NCBI GenBank assembly: GCA_002440665.1
Contig: DJUX01000005.1
Coordinates: 1-64,000 of the forward strand
Direction of reading: 5' to 3'
Source: Dechloromonas sp. UBA6271
GTDB taxonomy: Bacteria; Pseudomonadota; Gammaproteobacteria; Burkholderiales; Rhodocyclaceae
Length of the DNA: 64,000 bases
Of the stretch, positions 53,149-62,200 are shown piece after piece. The notes beneath the pieces were generated by a model, which made no database searches, was not told the DNA's origin, and saw nothing but the letters and a program-made list of their open reading frames with translations. The stretch's first letter is position 1; each line of letters begins with the position of its first letter. The position numbers and the translations under genes are program-made.

Positions 53149-53930
53149 TGGGACTCTTCGACTGGTTCGGCGGCAAACAAAAATCCGAAGTGCCGGATGC
53201 CTTGTGGGCGCAAACCGTGAGCGCCCTGCCCTTTCTCGAAGCACTTGCGGTCGACGAGAAAAATAGGCTCAAAATACTGGTCGAGCAGTTTCTGGCGGAA
53301 AAGGAATTCAGCGTCGCCGGCGGCCTCGAACTGAGCGACGAAATCTGCGTCGCCATCGCCGCGCAGGGCTGCCTGCCAATTCTCGAACTCGGTCTCAATG
53401 CTTACCGCGACTGGGTCGGTATCGTCGTCTACCCCGACGAATTCGTCGTTCCGCGCCGCATCGAGGACGAAAGCGGCATCGTCCACGAATTCGACGACGT
53501 GCTGTCCGGCGAAGCCTGGGAAGGCGGTCCGCTGATCATCTCCTGGCACGACGCACAAATGGCCGGCGCCGGCTACAACGTCGTCATCCACGAGTTTGCC
53601 CACAAGCTCGACATGCTCAACGGCGAGGCCGACGGCATGCCGGCGCTGCATTCCGGCATGACCCAAGAAGAATGGGACAAGGTATTCCTCGCCGCCTACG
53701 ACGACTTCTGCCACCGCGTCGACAGCGGCGAGGAAACCGTCATCGACCCCTACGCCAGCGACGAACCGGCCGAGTTCTTCGCCGTGCTCTCGGAAAATTT
53801 CTTCGAGTTGCCCGACATCGTCGACCGCGAATACCCGGCCCTCTACGCGCTGCTGCGCGCCTATTACCGTCAGGACCCGCTCAGCCGCCTGACGAAGGCA
53901 TCGACCGCCCCGAGCACCGCCGCCGGCTGA
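53145..53930 (+). CDS. mtfA: MtfA-like zinc peptidase
   Basis: The protein is 261 aa of the M90 peptidase MtfA: GLFDWFGGK start, then the zinc motif VVIHEFAHKLDMLNGEADG and a later Glu ligand region EPAEFFAVLSENFFELP. E. coli MtfA cleaves peptides and titrates the Mlc repressor of the glucose PTS. The 3' end overlaps the convergent hydrolase by 61 nt. Confidence 0.92.
   Translation: MMGLFDWFGGKQKSEVPDALWAQTVSALPFLEALAVDEKNRLKILVEQFLAEKEFSVAGGLELSDEICVAIAAQGCLPILELGLNAYRDWVGIVVYPDEFVVPRRIEDESGIVHEFDDVLSGEAWEGGPLIISWHDAQMAGAGYNVVIHEFAHKLDMLNGEADGMPALHSGMTQEEWDKVFLAAYDDFCHRVDSGEETVIDPYASDEPAEFFAVLSENFFELPDIVDREYPALYALLRAYYRQDPLSRLTKASTAPSTAAG
53242..53276 (+). repeat. USS-like element, copy 15
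   Basis: CACT plus the exact core, then GAGAAAAATAGG and CAAAATA. Inside mtfA (encodes LAVDEKNR). Confidence 0.7.
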
Positions 53931-54643
53931 TCGCGGTGCGGCGAATGGCCGCATTGGGGCAGCTTCAGCAGCGTCGTATCTGCCACCTGTTCAGCGATGG
54001 TGTCGATCTGGCGCATCGTCGCATACTCGTCATCCTCGCCCTGGATCGCCAGCACCGGGCAGCGGATCTGCGGCAGGTATTCCTCGATGTTCCAGTCGCG
54101 GAAGGGTGGCGACAGCCAGGTATCGTTCCAGTCGGCGAACACCCGATCGACGTCGGCGTGGTAGCGCGCCAGCTTCTGCGGCAGGTCGGTTGCGGTCCAC
54201 GCCTCTTTGGCGGCCAAAATGCCGGTCAGCGTTTCTTCCTCGACGAACTCGTGCGGCGCCATGACGATCGCGCCGAGCGGCACGTCGGGGAAGGCGCCGG
54301 CGAAAATCAGCGCGATGCTGCCGCCATCGCTGTGGCCGAACAGCAGCAGTCGCTCGACGCCAAGTTCCGCCAGCAAAGCCGGCAGCGCCTCAAGCGCCTC
54401 GCGGTGCATGTAGCGCGGCGTGCGTGCTTCCGCGTAAGGCTGCGAGTGGCCGTAGCCGGCGCGCGACCAGACGATGACGCGGCAGCCGGTGACCGCCGCC
54501 ACACGCTCGGGAAAATGCCGCCACATGGCGATGCAGCCGAGGCCTTCATGCAGCATCAGGATGGTCGGCAGGCCCGGACGATGTGCCGGATAGTCAAGAT
54601 ATTCGAGACGCAAGCCGTTAACGACGAGATGTTTCATGGTCAT
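53870..54643 (-). CDS. alpha/beta hydrolase (cluster member 1)
   Basis: The protein is 257 aa from ATG 54643, which overlaps the upstream hydrolase stop by ATGA; an internal ATG at 54637 is also possible. Oxyanion region LMLHEGLGCIAMWRHFP, nucleophile GHSDGGS, acid in QGEDDEY and His in QCGHSPHRDQP complete the triad. EGLGxxxMWxxFP is typical of carboxylesterase-like hydrolases; the ester is unknown. Confidence 0.88.
   Translation of the reverse strand: MTMKHLVVNGLRLEYLDYPAHRPGLPTILMLHEGLGCIAMWRHFPERVAAVTGCRVIVWSRAGYGHSQPYAEARTPRYMHREALEALPALLAELGVERLLLFGHSDGGSIALIFAGAFPDVPLGAIVMAPHEFVEEETLTGILAAKEAWTATDLPQKLARYHADVDRVFADWNDTWLSPPFRDWNIEEYLPQIRCPVLAIQGEDDEYATMRQIDTIAEQVADTTLLKLPQCGHSPHRDQPAAVLGAVDAFVRRLSGS
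54187..54221 (+). repeat. USS-like element, copy 16 (weak)
   Basis: TTGCGGTCCAC (one mismatch), then CTCTTTGG and CCAAAATG. Inside hydrolase 1. Confidence 0.45.
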
Positions 54644-55494
54644 GGTGCAAGCAGGAAATCGCGGGCGACGGCGATCTGATCGTCGGTCAGGAACAGCGGC
54701 GCGTGGCCGACCTCGGGAATTTCGACCAATTTTGCGCGTGGACCGCGCGTGCCCATCTGCTGCCAGGTTTCGCGCGTCAGCAAGTCGGACTCGGCACCGC
54801 GCACGACCAATGTCGGGCAAACGATGCGCTCATAGAACGGCCACAGGTCGATCGGCTCGCCGGAAAAAGCAGCCTTGAACGGCTCCGCGACTTTCGGATC
54901 GTAACGGAAGCGCCAGCCGCCATCGGCGTCCTGACGCACGCAGTGCTCGGTCAGATGGCGCCATTGCTCGTCGGTGAGCTTCCCGAACGGTGCGCTGACC
55001 ACCCGGATATACGCCAGCGCCTCGTCGAAACTCGCCCAGCGCGGATCGGTGCCGACATAGGTGGCAATGCGCTGGATCGATTCCGGCGTGATTTCCGGGC
55101 CGACGTCGCTCACCACCAGACGACGCACCGGCGACTTTTCCATACTGGCCAGCGCCATGCCGATCAGCCCGCCCATCGAGATGCCGACCCAATCCACCGT
55201 CTCGACATCGAGGCGAGCGATCAGCGTGACGACGTCGGCCACGTAATTGGGAATCACGTAGCCGGCCGGATCCTTGAGCCAGTCGCTCAGGCCGCGCCCG
55301 GCGATGTCCGGGCAGACGACGCGGTAATGCGACGCCATGGCGCGGGCGAGAAAGTCGAAATCGCGGCAATTGCGGGTCAGCGCATGAACGCAGATCAGGA
55401 CCCGGGAATTTCGCGGATCACCCCACTCGGTATAAGCCATGCGATGCAGGCCGGCTGGCCCGGCGCACTGCACGCTGCGCTGTCGATATTCCAT
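54640..55494 (-). CDS. alpha/beta hydrolase (cluster member 2)
   Basis: The protein is 284 aa: HALTRNCRDFDFLARAMA, the nucleophile GISMGG, an acid in RGAESDLLT and His in EVGHAPLF. The N-terminal pattern RMAYTEWGDP is common in proteobacterial hydrolases. It is coupled to member 1, so both are made from one transcript; substrate unknown. Confidence 0.88.
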   Translation of the reverse strand: MEYRQRSVQCAGPAGLHRMAYTEWGDPRNSRVLICVHALTRNCRDFDFLARAMASHYRVVCPDIAGRGLSDWLKDPAGYVIPNYVADVVTLIARLDVETVDWVGISMGGLIGMALASMEKSPVRRLVVSDVGPEITPESIQRIATYVGTDPRWASFDEALAYIRVVSAPFGKLTDEQWRHLTEHCVRQDADGGWRFRYDPKVAEPFKAAFSGEPIDLWPFYERIVCPTLVVRGAESDLLTRETWQQMGTRGPRAKLVEIPEVGHAPLFLTDDQIAVARDFLLAP

Positions 55495-55541
55495 ATGCTT
55501 CCTCCTAGGGGTTCAATGTAGCACCTCGCCGATGACCAATC

Positions 55542-55547
55542 TATAAT
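55542..55547 (+). promoter_or_regulatory. -10-like TATAAT upstream of hydrolase 3
   Basis: TATAAT 28 bp before ATG 55575, with a good AAAGGAG ribosome-binding site between them; the -35 is weak. Confidence 0.4.
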
Positions 55548-55574
55548 GGGTTCCACAATTCAAAGGAGACACGT

Positions 55575-56432
55575 ATGCCGCGCATCCAGGTTGGAGATAT
55601 TTCCCTGAACTACATCGAGCACGGCAGCGGCGACAACGTCGTGCTCGCCGTCCATGGCAACCTCGGCTGCGCCAACTGGCTCGACCTCGCCATGCCGTTG
55701 CTGCCTGCGAATATCCGCGTCATTGCCGCCGAGTGGCGCGGCTGCGGCGACTCCGACAAGCCGGAACCGACGCCCGACTACTCGAACTACACGATGGAAA
55801 TCCATGCCCGCGACCACCTCGCGCTGCTCGACGCGCTGGGCATCGAGAAATGCAATCTCTACGGCCACTCGACCGGTGGCATCATCATCTCGCACATGCT
55901 GACCATGGCGCCCGAGCGCTTCGGCAAGGTGCTGATGCTCGACCCGGTCAGCCCGCTCGGCCTGCAGATGAATTCCAGCCAGGTCGGCGTGATCACCGCC
56001 ATGAAGACCGACCCCGACGTCTGCTTCGCCGGCCTGGCGAGCGCTGCGCCGACCTTGTTTCGCCCCGAGACGATGGTCGCCGGGATGATGCCGCAGTTCG
56101 CCGACGCCACCAGTGCCGCGCAGCGTGAGCTGTTCAAGAAGATCATCGAACGCACCCGCGTGCTGTCCGACGGCATCTGGTTCGGCACGCCGCACAACCT
56201 GGGCCTCGAATGGGATTCGGGCACACTCGCGAAGCGCATGCCGGAAATGACCCACGAGCACCTGATCCTGTTCGGCAAGATGGATTACTGGATTCCGCGC
56301 GAGCACCTCGACGTGATGGCCGAAAAACTGCCCAACGCCAAGCTCGAAATCTTCCCTTACGTCGGCCACTCGATGAATCTCGAACAGCCGCTGCTCTTCG
56401 CCCGCGTGTTCGGGGACTATTTCCGCGGCTGA
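55575..56432 (+). CDS. alpha/beta hydrolase (cluster member 3)
   Basis: The protein is 285 aa: LAVHGNLGCANWLDLAMPLL, the nucleophile GHSTGG, acid in FGKMDYW, His in YVGHSMN. The open cap region and the haloalkane/epoxide-hydrolase-like WRGCGDSDKPE loop mean that ester, epoxide or C-C hydrolysis are all possible. Divergent from member 2. Confidence 0.88.
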   Translation: MPRIQVGDISLNYIEHGSGDNVVLAVHGNLGCANWLDLAMPLLPANIRVIAAEWRGCGDSDKPEPTPDYSNYTMEIHARDHLALLDALGIEKCNLYGHSTGGIIISHMLTMAPERFGKVLMLDPVSPLGLQMNSSQVGVITAMKTDPDVCFAGLASAAPTLFRPETMVAGMMPQFADATSAAQRELFKKIIERTRVLSDGIWFGTPHNLGLEWDSGTLAKRMPEMTHEHLILFGKMDYWIPREHLDVMAEKLPNAKLEIFPYVGHSMNLEQPLLFARVFGDYFRG

Positions 56433-56454
56433 CGCGGCACCAGCAACGCCCGTA

Positions 56455-56488
56455 CAAAAAAGAAGGCCACCCGCGGGCGGCCTTCTTG
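56455..56488 (-). terminator. intrinsic terminator, minus strand
   Basis: Stem AAGAAGGCC / GGCCTTCTT with a GC-rich loop; a T run follows on the minus strand, so it mainly ends the secreted hydrolase 4, and weakly the plus-strand gene. Confidence 0.8.
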
Positions 56489-56503
56489 CTTGGGTAAAGC
56501 CGC

Positions 56504-57865
56504 TTACTTAGCCAGCCCCGCCGGCTTGTCGACTGCCGCCTGCGCCCCGCCACCGCCACCGCTTGCACCGGCAATGCCGGGCAGACTGGTGGTGAAGGTG
56601 TTGTCGACGAAGGACTTGATCGTGTCCTTGAGCACGTTGGGTGCCTTGAACACGGCGTAATGCGCGGTCGGATCGGGGAAACTGGCAAACACGGCACCCT
56701 CGACGGCCTTCGCTGACTTCCTGGCGTTATCGACGATCAGCCACATGTCGGTATCGACGTGCACCACCAAGGTTCTCGCCTTGATCCGCTTGAGATCCTT
56801 GTTGATGTTGTAGTTGAAACCGGAATCGTTGCGATACCAGAAGTCGACCGGATCTTCGTTCTTGACCCGAGCGATCCAGGCGGCCGACTGGTTACCCTTC
56901 GGCTCCCAGAAAAAGACCTCACGTTCGATCTTGTCCCACGGCGTCGCCGAGCGGACCGGGAACGTGAAGCCGGTCAATTGCAGGCGCGACCACATGAACT
57001 GCAGCCCTTGCTTGGGATGCTGGTCGACCGGCAGATGGTAGTAGTTTCCGTTCGTCGCCCGCCACTTGGGGTCGCTTTCGATGGCCGACTGCGCCAGCAG
57101 GAAAGTCCAGGCGCCAATCGGATCGTCGCCGTCCGAGGCCGTCGTGCCGCCGATCGGCATGATCGCCTTGACGAAGCCGCTCGGCGAATGCATCACCCCC
57201 CACACCCAGCTCTGCGTGGCGCCCATGGAAACCCCGGTGGCGACCTCGACCTGGGCGATTTTCAGATGATCGCGGAGCAGGCGATAGTTGCTCTGCACCA
57301 TGTCGAAGTAGCTGTAGGAAGGGAACTTGCGCCCCAGGCCATCGGACGGCTTGGAGGTGCCCCACAGGCCGAGCGCATCCAGGAAGACCACATAGTAGCG
57401 GTTGGTATCGATGGCCTTGCCCGGGCCAACCACCGCGCCGCCGGAGAAACCGTTGCCGGGCTGGCCGTCGTACCAGAAGTTGTACATGTTGGTCGAATCA
57501 CCGGAGTAGAAGGTGTTGACGATCACCGCATTGATGATCTCCCCCCGGTCGTTGCGCTTCGGCGTCCCGACCGCGATGTAGGCGACCTTCAGCGGCCCGG
57601 CGCCAAGCGATTCGAGCGTCGTTCCGCCCTCACCGCCGTTGCGCCATGATTCCGGATCGGCGTCGAGATTGTATTTACCGCCGATGCGGAAATTGGGAAT
57701 CTCGTAATGGCGTTTCAGGTGATCGAACTCCATCGACCCCGAATTCGGCGTCAGCGGAAACTTGGTGTCGGCCGCCAGTGCGGCGCCCGGCAGCGCGAAA
57801 ACAGCCGCCAGCGCCAAGGCAACGATTTGCTTTTTCACGTCAGCTTTCCTCATGTTCGTTTTCAT
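56504..57865 (-). CDS. secreted alpha/beta hydrolase (cluster member 4), MetX-like core
   Basis: The protein is 453 aa with a signal peptide (QIVALALAAVFALPGAALA). The core resembles the homoserine acetyltransferase (MetX)-like fold: PNFRIGGKYNLDADPES, TLESLGAGPLKVAYIAVGTPKRN and the nucleophile GVSMGATQS, with late His in DPTAHYAVFKAP. It ends in VDKPAGLAK. ATG 57865 has GAGG upstream; GTG 57877 would overlap the preceding stop by GTGA. It is paralogous to the N-terminal domain of the fused gene just upstream. Confidence 0.85.
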   Translation of the reverse strand: MKTNMRKADVKKQIVALALAAVFALPGAALAADTKFPLTPNSGSMEFDHLKRHYEIPNFRIGGKYNLDADPESWRNGGEGGTTLESLGAGPLKVAYIAVGTPKRNDRGEIINAVIVNTFYSGDSTNMYNFWYDGQPGNGFSGGAVVGPGKAIDTNRYYVVFLDALGLWGTSKPSDGLGRKFPSYSYFDMVQSNYRLLRDHLKIAQVEVATGVSMGATQSWVWGVMHSPSGFVKAIMPIGGTTASDGDDPIGAWTFLLAQSAIESDPKWRATNGNYYHLPVDQHPKQGLQFMWSRLQLTGFTFPVRSATPWDKIEREVFFWEPKGNQSAAWIARVKNEDPVDFWYRNDSGFNYNINKDLKRIKARTLVVHVDTDMWLIVDNARKSAKAVEGAVFASFPDPTAHYAVFKAPNVLKDTIKSFVDNTFTTSLPGIAGASGGGGGAQAAVDKPAGLAK

Positions 57866-57873
57866 CGCGCACC

Positions 57874-60411
57874 TCACTTGGCAAGGCCGGCCGGCTTGTC
57901 GCCACCGGCAGCAGGAGCGGCGGCAGCCATGGGCTTGGCGCCGTTGATCAGCGAGTCGATCACGTCGGGCGTCACCGCATCGACATGACGGGTCTTCATG
58001 AAGCTGACCGTGTCGCGGGCGAATTCAAGCGGCACATCGGTATGGATGAAGTGCCCGACCCCCGGATAAATCTTGACCACCGGCGGATTGCCCGCCGCCG
58101 TCATGCGCTCCACAAAGGGAATGATGACCTGCTTCGATTTGTCATTCAGGCCGTTGAGCGCCGTACTCGGGATGAACGGCTCGATGGCGCCGAAGGCCAG
58201 GAAGATCGGTGCCTTGATCTGCGGCAGGCGCTTATACAGCGAGTTCTCGTCCTCGCGCGCGTTTTCCGAGCACATCGAGAAGGTATCGTAATGGAACAGG
58301 AAGGCCCATTGCTCGAACTCGCGCTTGTTGCCGGTGATCATCGCGATGCGCTGGTCGGTGTGCAGACGCGAATACTGGGTATCGTTCACGAAGTAACCGG
58401 CCGGCGCGGGCACCGCATTGCCGGCGGCGTCACGCTTCTGCCAGTAGAAGAAGTCGCGCACCTGCTGCGGTGTGCGCTTCAGTTCGGACTCGACCAGGCC
58501 GAACGGCCCCCAAGCAGCTTGCCAGCGATTCAGGTCGCGGCCGATAGCCTTGTCGCAGATCGGCAGTTCCTTGTCGCCCAACTTGAAGTTCTTCGGATAT
58601 TCCTCAAGACCGGCCGGCCCTTCGAGCAACAGGCCCTGCACCGCATCCGGGTAGCGCAGCGCATAGCCGAGCACTACCTGTCCGCCCTGCGAGTGGCCGT
58701 AGTAGTACGCCTTCTTCACGCCCAGCTTGCCGACCACCAGGTTGTTGAAGGCGTCGCGGATGTCGTCCAGCGTGCGCGCCTGCGTCTTGTCGAGGTTGCC
58801 CGGGCCGGAGGTGCCGGCCAGCGGCATGTCGGGGACGATGACGCGGAAGCCGCGCTCGACCGCGTACTTGATGACGTTGCCGTAGTGGGCACCGAACGCG
58901 CCCTTGCCGTGGACCATGACGAGGGTCGGCGGGTTGCTCTGCTTGCCGCAGTACTCGTCCATGTAGCCGATCTGCCAGTCGACGCCGTTGCGATCCTTGG
59001 CATTGGCGTACTTGACCGGGAACGGGTAAACGATTTCATCCTTCCAGAATGACTTCTTCGGATCCGGATTCATGTTGACGCGCGTCCGGCGGTAATTCTT
59101 GGCCTCACAAACGATGCCCTGTTCGGCTTGGTTCATGATGCCAGTCGAGCGCATGAAGGCACTGAAGGTCTGGTTGCTCTTCAGGACATTGGGCGCCTTG
59201 AAGACGGCGTAGTGCGCGATCGGATCGCTGAAGCCGGCATACAGCCCGCCCGGGATGGTTTCCGACGCCTTGCGCGCGTCGCTGCCCATCAGCCACAGGT
59301 CGTTGTCGACGTGCGCAACCAGCGTGCGCGCCTTCATGCCGGGCAGCAGCTTGTCGACGTTGTGGAGCTCGCCGACGGTGTCGCGGTACCACAGGTCCAC
59401 CGCGTCGAACTGGGCGGCCATCCGCTTGAGAGTCGCGCCGATGTTCTTGCCGAGGCGCGGATCTTCCTTCCAGACGAAGACTTCCTTGGACACCTCATCC
59501 CAGCCCAGCGACTGGCGGAAGTTGAGGTCGAAACCGGTCAGCAACAACTGGGACCAGTGGAATTCGACGCCCTGGTTCGGGTGCTTGTCCTTGGGCAGCT
59601 TGTAGTAATCGGCCTTGGTGTCGATCCAGACCGGGTCGGATTCCAGCGACGCCTTGGCCAGCTGGAAGGTCCACGCGGCGATCTGTCCGCCCGTGCCGTC
59701 GGTGGCCGAGGCGCCGCCGACCGGCATCACGGCCTTTACGAAGTCGGGATACATCAGGCCCCAGTAATACGACTGTGTGCCGCCCATCGACACGCCGGTG
59801 GCCAGCACCACCTGCCCGATCTTCAGGTGATCGCGCAGCAGGCGGTAGTTCAGGTGCACCATGTCGTAGTAGCTGTAGACCGGGAACTTGCGGGCCAGCC
59901 CGTCCGAGGGCTTGGAGGCGCCCCAAAGGCCGAGGCCGTCGAGAAAGACGACATAGAAGCGATTGGTGTCGAACATCAGTCCGGGACCGACCAGCGCACC
60001 GCCGGAGAAGCCGTTGCCGGACTGGCCGGCGTACCAGCTGTTGTACATGGAGGTTGCATCACCCGAGAAGAAGGTGCTGATCACGATGGCGTTGATGATC
60101 TCGCCCTTCTCGTTACGCTTGGGCGTGCCGACCGCGATGTAGGCGGTTTTTGCCGGGCCGGCGCCGAGCGATTCGAGCGTCGTGCCGCCCTCGCCGCCGT
60201 TCTCCCAGGCCTTGGGATTCGCCAGGTCGTACTTGCCACCGATTCGGAAATTCTTGACCTCGTAGGACTGCTTCATCTTGTCCAGTGCGGACACCGCAGA
60301 ACGATCGGTCACAGGTTGTTGAGCGTGCGCCGCACAAACCAGCGACAGTGTCATCAGCAACGACACCAGCCAGTGAACGACGCTTCGACAACCCAGCGGG
60401 CTGCTTTTCAT
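57874..60411 (-). CDS. secreted two-domain alpha/beta hydrolase fusion (cluster member 5)
   Basis: The protein is 845 aa from ATG 60411, which has GGAGG upstream; a long open extension to 61452 is a shadow. Signal peptide to about residue 31. Domain 1 (about 50-420) matches the neighbour's MetX-like core, with nucleophile Ser208 in GVSMGG. Domain 2 (about 450-840) is a separate alpha/beta hydrolase with HGKGAFGAHYGNVI, nucleophile Ser574 in GHSQGG and His in GVGHFIHTD. It ends in the same DKPAGLAK tail as the downstream gene. Bound or paired substrates are likely but unknown. Confidence 0.85.
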   Translation of the reverse strand: MKSSPLGCRSVVHWLVSLLMTLSLVCAAHAQQPVTDRSAVSALDKMKQSYEVKNFRIGGKYDLANPKAWENGGEGGTTLESLGAGPAKTAYIAVGTPKRNEKGEIINAIVISTFFSGDATSMYNSWYAGQSGNGFSGGALVGPGLMFDTNRFYVVFLDGLGLWGASKPSDGLARKFPVYSYYDMVHLNYRLLRDHLKIGQVVLATGVSMGGTQSYYWGLMYPDFVKAVMPVGGASATDGTGGQIAAWTFQLAKASLESDPVWIDTKADYYKLPKDKHPNQGVEFHWSQLLLTGFDLNFRQSLGWDEVSKEVFVWKEDPRLGKNIGATLKRMAAQFDAVDLWYRDTVGELHNVDKLLPGMKARTLVAHVDNDLWLMGSDARKASETIPGGLYAGFSDPIAHYAVFKAPNVLKSNQTFSAFMRSTGIMNQAEQGIVCEAKNYRRTRVNMNPDPKKSFWKDEIVYPFPVKYANAKDRNGVDWQIGYMDEYCGKQSNPPTLVMVHGKGAFGAHYGNVIKYAVERGFRVIVPDMPLAGTSGPGNLDKTQARTLDDIRDAFNNLVVGKLGVKKAYYYGHSQGGQVVLGYALRYPDAVQGLLLEGPAGLEEYPKNFKLGDKELPICDKAIGRDLNRWQAAWGPFGLVESELKRTPQQVRDFFYWQKRDAAGNAVPAPAGYFVNDTQYSRLHTDQRIAMITGNKREFEQWAFLFHYDTFSMCSENAREDENSLYKRLPQIKAPIFLAFGAIEPFIPSTALNGLNDKSKQVIIPFVERMTAAGNPPVVKIYPGVGHFIHTDVPLEFARDTVSFMKTRHVDAVTPDVIDSLINGAKPMAAAAPAAGGDKPAGLAK

Positions 60412-60546
60412 GTCTAGATCCTCCAAGGTTTGATATTTTTTGTTTCGCCGGACATGCTTGCGCATGACCAGAGTTATCATAATAGTCGCATTGAATAATC
60501 GGTCAATTCCTTTCTTTCCCAATCCGAATATTTCCCCGGGAGCACC

Positions 60547-61521
60547 ATGCCAATTGTCCAGTACGGCCATCATCAGGTGCATTACGAGCTGACCGGCGAC
60601 CCCGGTCAACCGGTCATCACCTTCCTCAACGGCCTCACGCAGAACGCCAATCTGTGGAAGAGCTACGCCGAATATTTCGTTCCGCGCGGCTACCGCGTAC
60701 TGGCCTACGACATGCTCGGTCAGGGGCGCTCGTCGAAGCCGGTTATCGACATCAAGCTGGCCATGCATGCCGACATGCTCGACAGCCTGCTGGAGCAGCT
60801 GGGCATCGAGAAAACCCACCTCGCCAGCATTTCCTTCGGTGGCATCATCGCGCTGGATTTCGCGATCCGCTACGGACACCGGCTGCACAGTCTGACGGCG
60901 ATGAGCACCTTTGCCGAACTGACCCCGCAACTCGACCTGCTCGGCGCCGTCATGCTGCAGGGCCTGGCTGACGCCGGCCTGCCCTACCTGCAGAGCATGC
61001 TCTACCCGATGAATATGAGTTCGGCGTGGATCGCCGCCAATCGCGAACGCATTCCGGCCATGAAGCGCGCCGGCTACATCGGCAACGACGGCTATGCGAT
61101 GCAGAACCTGATGGAGTCCTTCGTCGAGTTCCAGCCGCTGACGCCCGAGTTGCACAAGATCAAGGTGCCGACCCTGATTATGAATGGCGAATTCGATTTC
61201 TTCACGCCGCGCGAATGCCACGAGGTGATCCGCAGCAAGGTGAAGAATTCGCGCCTGCTCATCATGCAGCACGCCTACCATGCTTTCACCCTGGAAATGC
61301 CGGCGGTCACCATGCGCCAGCTCGAAGTCTTTCTCGATCAGGTTACGGCAGGCACCTGGCAGGGCGACCAGAGTGTGTGGATCGCCAGCGACGATCCGAC
61401 GGCCGAAACGCAATGGCTGCCCTGCGCTGGCGACTGGATGCGCGCTGTTCACATCGGCACCGCAACGCCCGCCTCAACTCCCGCTCGCCGCAAGTCCCCC
61501 ACGAGGAAGAAAACGACATGA
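60547..61521 (+). CDS. alpha/beta hydrolase (cluster member 6)
   Basis: The protein is 324 aa: FLNGLTQNANLWKSYAEYF, the nucleophile ISFGG (a Phe follows the Ser), an acid in NGEFDFFT and His in HAYHAFTLE. The tail after residue 290 is basic and low-complexity (TPARRKSPTRKK). The stop overlaps the next start by ATGA. Confidence 0.85.
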   Translation: MPIVQYGHHQVHYELTGDPGQPVITFLNGLTQNANLWKSYAEYFVPRGYRVLAYDMLGQGRSSKPVIDIKLAMHADMLDSLLEQLGIEKTHLASISFGGIIALDFAIRYGHRLHSLTAMSTFAELTPQLDLLGAVMLQGLADAGLPYLQSMLYPMNMSSAWIAANRERIPAMKRAGYIGNDGYAMQNLMESFVEFQPLTPELHKIKVPTLIMNGEFDFFTPRECHEVIRSKVKNSRLLIMQHAYHAFTLEMPAVTMRQLEVFLDQVTAGTWQGDQSVWIASDDPTAETQWLPCAGDWMRAVHIGTATPASTPARRKSPTRKKTT

Positions 61522-62132
61522 TCGACCCCGCACTCTACGACCTGGCGCGTGACCGCATCGCGGCGAATGGCTTCACGCCGGAAATCCAGACCAAGATTAC
61601 CCTGCTGCTATGCACTGCCAAGAACGGCAACCTGATGTTCCACTCCAGTGTGCAATGGATGCAGAACCTCAATGTCGTTCAGCAATTCATCCTGTCGCAG
61701 TATTCCCGCGAACTGGAAGCCGTCACGCTGTTGAGCCGGACGACGCAATGGTCAAAGGATCCGGCGCTGGCGCTCGAGGGCAGCCGGATCGTCGCCCCGC
61801 TGATGATGGCCTGGGGCCAGATCATGCTGCCGCCCGGGCCGATGCTAAATCCACAGGCCACCTATCGGGGCATTTCGCTGGGGCACGCGCAACTGGCGCG
61901 CATCCGCTTGACGCCGGTCATTCCCGACAATGCCGACCCGCTCAACCCCTTCGTCGTTGCCCTGCAGCGGATCGAACAGGAAAACGGCCGCATGCTGCAA
62001 ACGCAGATCCGCCTGCTGAAGAATATCGGAACGGAAATCCCGATCGAGGAACGCGAAGCGCTGGTGGAACAGGATCAGGAACTCGTCGACAGCGTTTTCA
62101 GCCAGTTCCTGAGCTGGCTCGCCGCCGGCTGA
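61518..62132 (+). CDS. hypothetical protein (204 aa) coupled to hydrolase 6
   Basis: A helical protein with one Cys near the N-terminus (KITLLLCTAKNG), a middle LMMAWGQIMLPPGPMLNP segment and an acidic C-terminus (EEREALVEQDQELVDS). It begins within the ATGA overlap of the hydrolase stop, so the two are co-translated. I do not recognise a family. Lack of a signal suggests a cytosolic partner. Confidence 0.75.
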   Translation: MIDPALYDLARDRIAANGFTPEIQTKITLLLCTAKNGNLMFHSSVQWMQNLNVVQQFILSQYSRELEAVTLLSRTTQWSKDPALALEGSRIVAPLMMAWGQIMLPPGPMLNPQATYRGISLGHAQLARIRLTPVIPDNADPLNPFVVALQRIEQENGRMLQTQIRLLKNIGTEIPIEEREALVEQDQELVDSVFSQFLSWLAAG

Positions 62133-62134
62133 GG

Positions 62135-62169
62135 CGGCTGCGGTCGACGCAAAAAGGCGGCAATTTTTG
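62135..62169 (+). repeat. USS-like element, copy 17
   Basis: CGGC plus the exact core, then CAAAAAGGCGG and CAATTTTT. Intergenic, overlapping the bidirectional terminator. Confidence 0.8.
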
Positions 62170-62180
62170 CCGCCTTTTTT
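62151..62180. terminator. bidirectional intrinsic terminator
   Basis: AAAAAGGCGGCAA pairs with TTGCCGCCTTTTTT between convergent genes. Its 5' half is the AT-tract part of USS-like copy 17. Confidence 0.88.
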
Positions 62181-62200
62181 GCTTGATTGCCGAGCGCGTC

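Noticed and set aside
60412..61452. N-terminal extension of the two-domain hydrolase to 1192 aa
   Set aside because: The extension is antisense to hydrolase 6. A signal peptide and GGAGG mark the true start at 60411.
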